Positions 7,719 through 14,551 of a DNA stretch of 28,064 bases are shown piece by piece; the first letter of the stretch is position 1, and each line of letters begins with the position of its first letter. The notes under the pieces were generated by a model that was not told the origin of the DNA, searched no databases, and worked only from the letters and a program-made list of their open reading frames with translations. Where the stretch lies: positions 1 through 28,064 of the forward strand of contig JAFAEX010000070.1 in the NCBI GenBank assembly GCA_023423795.1. The letters are read 5' to 3'. The translations under genes were made by a program, and so were the position numbers. Source of the stretch: Chloroflexota bacterium. Lineage in GTDB: Bacteria > Chloroflexota > Chloroflexia > Thermomicrobiales > UBA6265.

Positions 7719-8225
7719 ATGATCGCCCAGCCTGCCCTTGCCTCCGCGGCCCGTCCGGCTCGCCGCGTACCGGTGGGCCAGCGCCCCGGCGCCATGGCCC
7801 TCGCCGCGCTGGGGCTCGCGCTGCTGCTGGCGCTGGGCGCGGTCTGGATGGCGCTCGAAGCGCGGCAGCCGGCAACCGCCCAACTCGCTGCGCCCGCCGC
7901 CGTCGCCGGCCCAATCGTCATCCCGAACCACACCACCGACGGGCAGATCGCCTTCACGATCCCCCTCGGCGCGGCCCAGGACCAGACGGACGGCGGCACG
8001 CCCTACATCATGCCGCCGACGATCCGGATGACGGTCGGGGACAAGGTGATCGTCACCAACGACGACGTGTACCCGCACATCATCCTCAGTTCGCTGGTCA
8101 TGCCCGGGACGACCGCCACGATGGTCTTCGACGAGCCCGGCATCAACGCCTTCTCCAGCGGCTGCACCGCCAACGGCGGCACCATCAACGCCTTCACGTC
8201 GGTGATCGTTTCGGAGCGAAGCTGA
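7719..8225 (+). CDS. Membrane-anchored cupredoxin-like protein lacking the standard type 1 copper ligands
   Basis: The protein has 168 residues; the ATG at 7719 follows a GAGGAG site. One N-terminal membrane segment (about 26-46, AMALAALGLALLLALGAVWMAL) precedes a single beta-sandwich domain. The blocks VGDKVIVTNDDVYPHIIL and GINAFSSGCTANGGTINAFTS occupy the positions of the cupredoxin His strand and the Cys loop. The His and Cys are present, but the usual C-x2-4-H-x3-4-M stretch is replaced by CTANGGTINAF, with no His or Met. It is therefore either a non-copper cupredoxin fold or a protein with an altered metal site. Its position directly after nirK suggests an electron-transfer, copper-delivery or structural partner at the outer membrane face; this is inference. 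Confidence 0.7.
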   Translation: MIAQPALASAARPARRVPVGQRPGAMALAALGLALLLALGAVWMALEARQPATAQLAAPAAVAGPIVIPNHTTDGQIAFTIPLGAAQDQTDGGTPYIMPPTIRMTVGDKVIVTNDDVYPHIILSSLVMPGTTATMVFDEPGINAFSSGCTANGGTINAFTSVIVSERS

Positions 8226-8253
8226 GGCGACAGGCGACAGGCGATAGACGAGA
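8226..8253 (+). repeat. Heptamer tandem repeat (GGCGACA-type) before the DUF542 gene
   Basis: Two exact GGCGACA units, then GGCGATA and a degenerate GACGAGA, begin immediately after the stop of the cupredoxin-like gene. The tract ends 13 nt before the start codon at 8266 and partly overlaps the AAAGG ribosome site. It is one of four heptamer tracts in this window. Confidence 0.75.
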
Positions 8254-8265
8254 AAGGTCGAACCG

Positions 8266-8499
8266 ATGTCCGTGAACATGACGACGAACGTTGAACCGGA
8301 TGCCCTGAGCGCGATGACGATCCGCGACCTGGTGGACCGCTGGCCGACCACGATGGAAGTGCTCACCCCGCTCGGGATCGACCTCTGCTGCGGCGGCGCG
8401 CACCCGCTCGGCGAAGCGCTCGACCTCCACGGGTTCGACCGCGCCGAGGTGCTGCCGAAGGTGGTCGCCGTCGTCGCCGCCGCCGAGGGCGCGCGGTGA
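8266..8499 (+). CDS. Stand-alone ScdA/YtfE N-terminal domain protein (DUF542)
   Basis: The protein has 77 residues. The pattern MTIRDLVDRWPTTMEVLTPLGIDLCCGG, then HPLGEALDLHGFD, is the N-terminal ScdA/Ric domain (DUF542), with the paired Cys of LCCGG at about residues 43-44. In YtfE/ScdA this domain precedes a di-iron hemerythrin-like domain that repairs iron-sulfur clusters damaged by nitric oxide; here it is encoded alone. Placement behind nirK, which makes NO, fits nitrosative-stress protection or metal/sulfur transfer. Its stop overlaps the start of the radical SAM gene by 4 bp (GTGA), so the two are probably translationally coupled. Confidence 0.85.
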   Translation: MSVNMTTNVEPDALSAMTIRDLVDRWPTTMEVLTPLGIDLCCGGAHPLGEALDLHGFDRAEVLPKVVAVVAAAEGAR

Positions 8500-9635
8500 A
8501 CCAGATGCCGGTCTCCGACGCCGCGCCCAGCCTGCCGCCCGGCCCCGCCCGGGCGGCGCTGGGCGCGATCGATTTCACCCGCCAGCCGTTCGTGCTGGCC
8601 TGGGAACTGACGCGAGCCTGCAACCTCGCCTGCGTCCACTGCCGGGCCGAGGCGCAATTGCGGCGCGACCCCCGCGAACTGTCCACCGCCCAGGGGCTGG
8701 CGCTGATCGACGACATCGCCGCCTTCGACCGGCCGCCGACGCTGATCCTCACCGGCGGCGACCCGTTGCGCCGCCCCGACCTGCTCCAATTCGTCGCCCA
8801 CGCCACCGAGGGCGGCATCCCGGTCACGCTCACCCCGGCCGGCACGCCGCTGGCGAGCCGGGACAAACTGGCCGCCGCGCGCGACGCCGGGCTGCGCCGG
8901 GTGGCGGTCAGCCTCGACGGCAGCGACGCCGCCCGCCACGACGCCTTCCGCCAGACGGCCGGCTCCTTCGGCTGGACGCTCGACATCGCCCGCCGCGCGC
9001 GCGACCTCGGCATCCCGCTCCAGGTCCATTCCACGCTCTGCCGGCGCACCCGCGACGATCTGCCGGCGCTGGCCGACCTGGCCGAAGACCTCGGCGCGGT
9101 CGTCTGGGCCGTTTTCTGCCTCGTCCCGACCGGCCGCGCCGAGGCCGCCGACGCGCTCTCCCCGGCCGAGTACGAGGAGGTCTTCGCCTGGCTGGCCGAG
9201 CGGTCGGCCGCCGCCTCGTGGGACCTGAAACTGACCGAGGGCTACCACTACCGGCGCTTCCTCGCCGAGCGCGGCGGCGGCCCGGTGAGCGGCCTCGGCT
9301 TCGCCGAGGACACCTCGGCGGTCGGTCGCGCCCCGAAAGCGGTCAACGCCGGCAACGGTTTCTGCTTCGTCTCCCACACCGGCGATGTGTGCCCGAGCGG
9401 CTTCCTGCCGGTGGTGGCGGGCAACGTGCGGGAGCAGTCCATCGTGGACATCTACCGCAACCACCCGCTTTTCCGCGACCTGCGCGACCCGGACAAATTG
9501 ACCGGCCGCTGCGGCGGCTGCCGCTACCGGGCGCTGTGCGGAGGTTCGCGCTCCCGCGCCTACGCGGCCAGCGGCGACCCGTTCGGCGACGACCCGGCCT
9601 GCGCGTGGTCCACCGGTTCCGGGAGGGCGGCGTGA
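8496..9635 (+). CDS. Radical SAM/SPASM protein, heme-maturation type (AhbD/NirJ-like)
   Basis: The protein has 379 residues. The radical SAM cluster motif is C42-x3-C46-x2-C49 (TRACNLACVHC), followed by the GGDPL motif near residue 88 in a TIM-barrel half. The C-terminal SPASM region has C290, C299, C339, C342, C348 and C369, enough for auxiliary iron-sulfur clusters. Overall layout and the CGGCRYRALCGG block resemble the AhbC/AhbD/NirJ group, which oxidatively removes side chains from iron porphyrins to make heme or heme d1. The next gene encodes a porphyrinogen oxidase, which supports a porphyrin substrate, but peptide-modifying SPASM enzymes look similar. It starts at GTG 8496 overlapping the DUF542 stop, and itself overlaps the next gene by 4 bp. 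Confidence 0.8.
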   Translation: MNQMPVSDAAPSLPPGPARAALGAIDFTRQPFVLAWELTRACNLACVHCRAEAQLRRDPRELSTAQGLALIDDIAAFDRPPTLILTGGDPLRRPDLLQFVAHATEGGIPVTLTPAGTPLASRDKLAAARDAGLRRVAVSLDGSDAARHDAFRQTAGSFGWTLDIARRARDLGIPLQVHSTLCRRTRDDLPALADLAEDLGAVVWAVFCLVPTGRAEAADALSPAEYEEVFAWLAERSAAASWDLKLTEGYHYRRFLAERGGGPVSGLGFAEDTSAVGRAPKAVNAGNGFCFVSHTGDVCPSGFLPVVAGNVREQSIVDIYRNHPLFRDLRDPDKLTGRCGGCRYRALCGGSRSRAYAASGDPFGDDPACAWSTGSGRAA

Positions 9636-11266
9636 GCGACCCATCCCGCGGCGACCGGCGCGGCGAAACCCCGAACCCGCCGGTCATCGCCGTCGTCGGC
9701 GGCGGCCCGGCCGGACTCGTCGCCGCGCTGCGCCTCACCCAGCGGCTGCCGGACGCGTCCGTCGTCCTGCTGGAGCGGCAAGCCCGCCTCGGCGGCAAGA
9801 TCGTCACCGAGCGGATCGACGGCTTCGTCCTCGAAGGCGGCCCGGAAGCGCTGGTGGTCGCCAAACCCGCCGCCGGCGCGATCGTCCGCGAACTGGGGCT
9901 GGAGGCGGCGATGACGTCGCCCAATCCGGCCACGGCGGGCACGTCGGTCCGCATCGGCGGCCGGCTGCGCCCGCTGCCGGAGGGGATGACCGGGCTGCTG
10001 CCGCGCCGGTTCCTGCCGATCGCCCGCAGCCCGATCGTCTCCCTGCCCGGCAAACTGCGGATGGCGCTGGAGCCGGTCCTGCCCGCCCGGCGCGACGAAA
10101 CCGACGAGACGGTGGCGGCCTTCTTCTCCCGCCGGATCGGGCGGCACGCCTACGAGCGGCTGGTCGCCCCGCTGGTCGAGAGCATCTGGTCCGGCGACGG
10201 CGAAAAACTCAGCCTGCAAGCCGCCTTCCCGCAATTGCGGCAGGCCGAACGCGAGCACGGCAGCCTGACCCGCGCCGCGCTCGCCGCCAACCGCGCCGCC
10301 GGCTCCGCCCCGGCCGGGCCCGGTCTCGCCGCCCCGGCCGGCGGGCTGGGCGACCTCGTGACCGCGCTGGAGGAACGCTCGCGCGCGGCAGGCGTCCGGA
10401 TCGAAACCGGCGCGGCGGTTGAGGCGATCTCGCGGCGCGGGCATGGGTGGACGATCGCCGTCGCGGATGGCGATCCCGTTCGCGCCGATGGCGTCGTGCT
10501 GGCGGTGTCGGCGCTGGTTGCCGCCCGCCTGGTCGCGGGGTTCGACCCGGCGCTGGCCCAGCCGCTGGCCGCCATCCCGCACGCCTCGACCGCCACCGTC
10601 ACGCTGGCAGTCCGCGAGGCCGACCTCGCCAAACCGCTGCGCGGCCACGGCTACGTGTCGCGGCGGCAACCGGGCATGCCGGCGACGGCCGGAACGTGGG
10701 TGTCGCGCAAGTGGACCGGGCGCGCGCCGGACGGATTTGCGCTGGTGCGCCTCTCGCTCGGCAATCTGGACCGCGCCACGCTCGATTCCGCGCCGGATGC
10801 CGACCTCGTCGCGCTGGCGCGGACCGAACTGCGGCGCGTCGCCGGGATCACCGCCGAACCGGTGCTGGCCCGCGTCTTCCGCTGGCCGGACGCCACGCCG
10901 CAGGCCACGCTCGGCCACCTCGACCGCGTCGCGGCGATCGAAGCGCGGCGGCGACGTCACCCGGCGCTGGCCCTCGCGTCCGCCGGGCTGGCCGGCTCCG
11001 GGTTGGCCGACGCCCTCGCCGCGGGCGACCGCGCGGCCGGGCTGGTCGCCGACGCCCTCGAAGCAACGGGAAGCGCCGCCGCTCGCCCGGCAACGGAGGC
11101 GCAACCGTCGCCGCCCCTCGCCCTGCGCGACGTGCGCCGACCCAACGCCCCGGACGGATCGTGGAGCGGGGCGAACGGCGCGGCGCCCGCTGGCGACGAC
11201 CCGAATGCCGCCGATCCGGCAGCCGACCACCGGCAACCGGTCGGGACGTCCGCCGGCGCCGGATGA
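9632..11266 (+). CDS. hemY: HemY/CgoX-like FAD-dependent porphyrinogen oxidase
   Basis: The protein has 544 residues. HemY/CgoX enzymes oxidise protoporphyrinogen IX or coproporphyrinogen III with FAD and O2. Visible features are the dinucleotide-binding VVGGGPAGLVAA (G23-G28), the FAD ribose-binding acidic residue in LLERQARLGGK, the FVLEGGPEALV substrate-side block, and a C-terminal FAD segment of LALASAGLAGSGLADAL type. The usual length is about 470; here some 65 extra residues (from about 480) are Ala/Pro/Asp-rich and low in complexity, probably disordered. The GTG at 9632 overlaps the radical SAM stop and has GGGAGGG just upstream. Whether it acts on proto- or coproporphyrinogen cannot be decided from the sequence. 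Confidence 0.85.
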   Translation: MSDPSRGDRRGETPNPPVIAVVGGGPAGLVAALRLTQRLPDASVVLLERQARLGGKIVTERIDGFVLEGGPEALVVAKPAAGAIVRELGLEAAMTSPNPATAGTSVRIGGRLRPLPEGMTGLLPRRFLPIARSPIVSLPGKLRMALEPVLPARRDETDETVAAFFSRRIGRHAYERLVAPLVESIWSGDGEKLSLQAAFPQLRQAEREHGSLTRAALAANRAAGSAPAGPGLAAPAGGLGDLVTALEERSRAAGVRIETGAAVEAISRRGHGWTIAVADGDPVRADGVVLAVSALVAARLVAGFDPALAQPLAAIPHASTATVTLAVREADLAKPLRGHGYVSRRQPGMPATAGTWVSRKWTGRAPDGFALVRLSLGNLDRATLDSAPDADLVALARTELRRVAGITAEPVLARVFRWPDATPQATLGHLDRVAAIEARRRRHPALALASAGLAGSGLADALAAGDRAAGLVADALEATGSAAARPATEAQPSPPLALRDVRRPNAPDGSWSGANGAAPAGDDPNAADPAADHRQPVGTSAGAG

Positions 11267-11311
11267 CCGCCGACGACCGAACGCCAAATTGTTGAGGCAA
11301 AGGAGGCCGCA

Positions 11312-11566
11312 ATGGACGCAACCAACCGCCCGACCGCCCACGTGGACGTCAGCGACCCCAACCTCGTGCCGCCGGAGCCGATGGTGATGATCCTCGACGC
11401 CCTGGAAGACCTGCCGCCGGGCGGCCGGCTGGTCGTCTCGCATATCCGCCGCCCGATCCACCTCTACCCGCGGCTGGACGCGCTCGGCTGCACGCACGAG
11501 ACCCGCGAACTCGGGCCGGACCGGATCGAACTGGTCATCGACAAACCGGCCGAGGACGCGTCGTGA
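11312..11566 (+). CDS. DUF2249 domain protein
   Basis: The protein has 84 residues; AAAGGAGG at 11299-11306 gives a very strong ribosome site. MVMILDALEDLPPGGRLVVSH, then RPIHLYPRLDALGCTHETREL and RIELVIDK, follow the DUF2249 pattern, a small beta-alpha domain related to the TusA/SirA fold. Such proteins often sit beside nitrite or NO reductase genes and DUF542 proteins, as here. A single Cys (in ALGCTHE) is present, but not at the TusA active-site position, so sulfur transfer is uncertain. The stop overlaps the start of the following membrane-protein gene by 4 bp. Confidence 0.85.
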   Translation: MDATNRPTAHVDVSDPNLVPPEPMVMILDALEDLPPGGRLVVSHIRRPIHLYPRLDALGCTHETRELGPDRIELVIDKPAEDAS

Positions 11567-12870
11567 GCGCGGCCACGGCCCGCCCGCGCCCGGCGACGCC
11601 GAAGGTGACCGCCGCGCCGTCGCTCGTCCTGCCCGCCCGTTTCCTGCTGCTCGGAGCGCTCTGCTTCGTGGCGCTGGGGCTGAGCGCGCCGTGGACGCTG
11701 CCGCTGCTGCTGACCAACTTCTACGACCCGTGGCTGCTGGCCTTCGTCCACGCCAACACGCTCGGCGCGATCGGCTCGGTCGCCATCGGCGCGGGCTACC
11801 AACTCACGCCGGTCGTGCTCGGCACGGCCATCGAGGGCGAGGGCTGGGGTCTGGCGTCCTTCCCGATCTGGCTGGGCGGCGTGGTGCTGCTGCCGCTGGG
11901 ACTGGCGACCGGCTGGCCGTGGGCGCTCGGGTCCGGCGGGACGTTGCTGCTGCTGGCGGTCGCCATCTGGGCGACGACCCTCTGGCTGACCTTCCGGCGA
12001 TCGACCCGGCGCGACGCGATCGCGTGGCACCTGGCGGTCGCTCCGCTCGGCGCGCTGGGCGGCGCAACCTACGGCATCATCCTCGCGCTGAACAAGGGGC
12101 TCGGCTTCCTCGGCGAACGCACGCTGTCCAACCTCGGCGCGCACGCGACGATCATGCTCGGCGGCTGGATCGCCGTCCTGATCGGCGGCGCGGCGCTCGA
12201 ACTGGCCGGCATGTTCTCGGTGGCCAAGGACGCGGTGCGGCCGCGCCTCGCCTGGGCGCAGTTGTGGCTCGTCGCCGGCGGCGGCTGGCTGCTTTCCACC
12301 TCGATCCACATGCGGCTGGGGCGCTGGGTGGACCTCGCCGGCGCGGTGCTGCTGCTGGCCGGGGTGATCGGGCTGGCGGTGCAACTCGGTGCCGTCCACC
12401 GCGGCCGCCGGCGCAAGGCGCTCGACGTGCATGCCCCGTTCGCGATGCTCTCGGCGGCATCCGGCGTGGCCGCCGCCGCGCTCGTCGTCTGGGGCCTGCT
12501 GGCGGACCTCCCGGCGGGATCGCCGCTCTGGCTGGTGGCGGGCTGGCTGGCCATCGCCGGGTTCGCCGAAACGGCCATCCTCGGTTTCGGCGTGAAGATC
12601 GCCTCGTTCCTCGCGTGGTTGCAGGGCCACGGCACGGGCAAGCGCACGCCCGGCAAGCCGCTGCCGAAACTCGACGAGTTGTACGACCGGCGGCTCACGT
12701 TCGTCGCGTTCGCCCTGTGGGCAACCGCCGTTCCGCTGGTCGCGCTCGCGACCGCGTTTGCCTGGCATTCGGTGATGGCCGTCGCGGTCGTCCCCTACGC
12801 CGCCGGGCTGCTTTGCTGGGGGTGGGTTGTGGCGGGCATCGTCCGCCACGCCCGTGGGTTTTTTGCGTGA
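11563..12870 (+). CDS. Polytopic NnrS-like membrane protein, possible heme/NO protein
   Basis: The protein has 435 residues with about 12 hydrophobic segments and short loops. Helix-associated His residues are H63 (FVHANTLGAIG), H156 (AWHLAV), H194 (GAHATIMLGGW), H249 (SIHMRLG) and H402 (AWHSVM). The first and third fall in blocks reminiscent of the NnrS and cytochrome-oxidase-subunit-I helices that ligate heme. The HH pair and the other CuB ligands of true NO reductases and oxidases are missing, so catalysis of that type is unlikely. NnrS is a heme- and copper-containing membrane protein that relieves NO stress, which fits this cluster. Family assignment rests on topology and motif likeness only. 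The GTG start overlaps the DUF2249 stop. A Lys/Pro-rich loop (GTGKRTPGKPLPK) lies near residue 355. Confidence 0.6.
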   Translation: MSAATARPRPATPKVTAAPSLVLPARFLLLGALCFVALGLSAPWTLPLLLTNFYDPWLLAFVHANTLGAIGSVAIGAGYQLTPVVLGTAIEGEGWGLASFPIWLGGVVLLPLGLATGWPWALGSGGTLLLLAVAIWATTLWLTFRRSTRRDAIAWHLAVAPLGALGGATYGIILALNKGLGFLGERTLSNLGAHATIMLGGWIAVLIGGAALELAGMFSVAKDAVRPRLAWAQLWLVAGGGWLLSTSIHMRLGRWVDLAGAVLLLAGVIGLAVQLGAVHRGRRRKALDVHAPFAMLSAASGVAAAALVVWGLLADLPAGSPLWLVAGWLAIAGFAETAILGFGVKIASFLAWLQGHGTGKRTPGKPLPKLDELYDRRLTFVAFALWATAVPLVALATAFAWHSVMAVAVVPYAAGLLCWGWVVAGIVRHARGFFA

Positions 12871-12969
12871 GAAGAAACTGGCGGCCAAGGGAGTGACCAA
12901 GCCGGCTCGGAAATGATGCCGCCGGTCTGAGCGGGCATCCAGCGGAACCGATGCCGGCCGAGCGGGGTA

Positions 12970-13226
12970 GATGGCGGTTGCGAAATTGAATCGGCCAGCC
13001 GGCGGCACCGCCCGTGGATGATGGCAGTTGCCAAAAGAGATCGGCCACCGGCGATGGGTGCCCGGGACTCGAAGTCCCTCCGGGACTGAATACGGGCGTC
13101 GCGGCGGCGTCCGTCGGTCTCAACCCCGGAGGGGCTGATACGAAACCCGGCCGATTGGCGCGCGAATAGTCGAATTTCGTATGAGGACGGGCGGTACCCG
13201 CATCAGTTTGGCAAATGCCATCATCC
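12970..13226. repeat. Cluster of intergenic repeat elements between convergent genes
   Basis: The 391-bp gap between the membrane-protein gene and the Ntn hydrolase contains no gene. It holds a partial copy of a GATGGCGGTTGC-type element (12970-12997) and a fuller copy starting GATGATGGCAGTTGCC (13017-13097) that continues into GGGACT-type hairpins and CTGAATACGGGC. It also holds a related CCCCGGAGGGGCTGATACG hairpin (about 13124-13142) and an inverted copy (13199-13226) whose reverse complement reads GATGATGGCATTTGCCAA. The same compound element recurs at the window's right end. Confidence 0.7.
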
Positions 13227-13261
13227 CCGGGCGCACCCGACGGACACACCCAGTTCCGAAT

Positions 13262-14275
13262 CTACACCGCCGCGGGCGTCGCCGGGATGAACGCGAACGG
13301 GTCGGCCGGCCGAAGCCAGCCGGCAGCGCTGCCGGATACGTACTCGCCGTCTGCGACCAGCGCGGCATCCTCGTTCATCGCCACGCACAGCACTGGCGCG
13401 CCGGGCGACAGATCGAGGTCGGAGAAATCGAGCCAGATGATGTAGGGGCTCTCCGCCGATTCGAAGTAGTACACGCGGTTCTTCTGGTCGATCACCGTCC
13501 GCCAGCGGGTCGCGGCCACGTTCGGCTCGCCGGGGCTGGCCACCCCGAACGGGGCCGACGCGTTGCGGATCACCCCGAACACGCCCGCCAGCGCCTTGAC
13601 GACCCCGGCGGTCGGCGGGATGGCGCCGACGTAAAACGACGCCCGCACGAAGCGGTCGGCGGCCCGGCTCGTGCCCGGCAGCATCACGGCTCCGCCCACC
13701 TGTTCCCAGTAGGCGTTCAGCGCGAGTTGCTGGTCGTAGGTCGGCGAGTTGGTCATCACCGTGTACTGGCGACCGTGGTGGATCGACAGCACGCCATCGA
13801 CGTATTCGAGGATGGCCGAATCGCCCGACTGGTCGGAGATCGAGAGGTGGGCGGTGCCCGGGTGCCCGTCCGGCGTCATCACCGCCACCGGCACGAACGG
13901 CTCCTCGCGCAGCGCCGCGACCGCCTCGGCGACCGTGGCGAACCGGTCGAGCACGTACTGACCCCAGATCGCGATGCTGATCGGCTTGCGGGGGTCGTCC
14001 GGCGCCCGCGTCCCGTAGTCCGATTCGGCCAGATAGAGCATGTTGACCGCGAGGCCGCGCTCGTTCATGCCCTCGACCGTCGCGCCGTCGAACCCGCTGA
14101 CCACGACGCTGCCGTGGGCCGCCGTCCATTCCAGCGAATCCGGCCCGGCCGCGCCGTGGCGCGCCATGCCGGCGGGAAACACCCACATGCCGGTGGCGAC
14201 CGGCGCGACCCAATCGAACGTGCGCCCGGTGACGACGATGTCCTCCGGGCCGAGGTACGTGGCGCGCGTGCACAC
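13262..14275 (-). CDS. Ntn hydrolase of the choloylglycine/penicillin V acylase family
   Basis: The protein has 337 residues. These linear-amide C-N hydrolases use an N-terminal Cys, exposed after Met removal, to cleave amides such as bile salts, penicillin V or N-acyl homoserine lactones. The sequence begins M-C2-T-R-A, and R18 and D21 in GRTFDW are spaced exactly as in the family's active site. The TNSPTYDQQL block supplies the expected Asn and Asp, and RASFYVGAIPP the conserved Arg region. No signal peptide is present, so the enzyme is probably cytoplasmic. It starts with GTG at 14275 after a GGAAGGGGA site. The substrate cannot be predicted; many environmental homologues act on N-acyl amides. 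It is a single gene, divergent from the NYN gene. Confidence 0.88.
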   Translation of the reverse strand: MCTRATYLGPEDIVVTGRTFDWVAPVATGMWVFPAGMARHGAAGPDSLEWTAAHGSVVVSGFDGATVEGMNERGLAVNMLYLAESDYGTRAPDDPRKPISIAIWGQYVLDRFATVAEAVAALREEPFVPVAVMTPDGHPGTAHLSISDQSGDSAILEYVDGVLSIHHGRQYTVMTNSPTYDQQLALNAYWEQVGGAVMLPGTSRAADRFVRASFYVGAIPPTAGVVKALAGVFGVIRNASAPFGVASPGEPNVAATRWRTVIDQKNRVYYFESAESPYIIWLDFSDLDLSPGAPVLCVAMNEDAALVADGEYVSGSAAGWLRPADPFAFIPATPAAV

Positions 14276-14474
14276 GGGCAGTCCCCTTCCGAGGGTCGGT
14301 CGGACGGACTCGGTTGGTTCCCAAGTCGAGCGGCCAGACTAGCACGGCCCGCTCGGGCTCGTTCGTCACCCGACCCCATCGTTGTCGCATGCTCCACCGC
14401 GCCACGTGCAACACGTTTGGAACGGAGACACGCCCTCGAACTAGAGCCGAATCCTGATGTATCATGTTGATGAA

Positions 14475-14549
14475 ATCCCCTGCCGCTTCGGTGGCAGGCC
14501 GAGGGGCTGACCTACGGGTTGGCCCCTCTTCATGTTTCGATGAGGGGAT
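14475..14549 (+). promoter_or_regulatory. Structured leader of the NYN gene with competing pairings at the ribosome site
   Basis: Hairpin 1 has an 8-bp stem (14479-14486 with 14491-14498) capped by a TTCG tetraloop. GAGGGGC (14501-14507) pairs with GCCCCTC (14522-14528). The same CCCCTC can instead pair with GAGGGG at 14542-14547, which is the ribosome-binding site of the gene starting at 14552. ATCCCC at 14475-14480 can also pair with GGGGAT at 14544-14549. Upstream, TATCAT (14460-14465) could be a -10 box. The exclusive pairings resemble a translational switch; no known riboswitch family is recognised. Confidence 0.5.
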
Positions 14550-14551
14550 CC

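Noticed and set aside
11563..12870. Membrane protein considered as a true NO reductase or cytochrome oxidase subunit I
   Set aside because: The paired His residues and other CuB/FeB ligands are absent.
14475..14549. Leader considered as a known riboswitch class
   Set aside because: I could not match it to any conserved core I know (fluoride, guanidine, SAM, manganese, purine); only the competing pairings are claimed.
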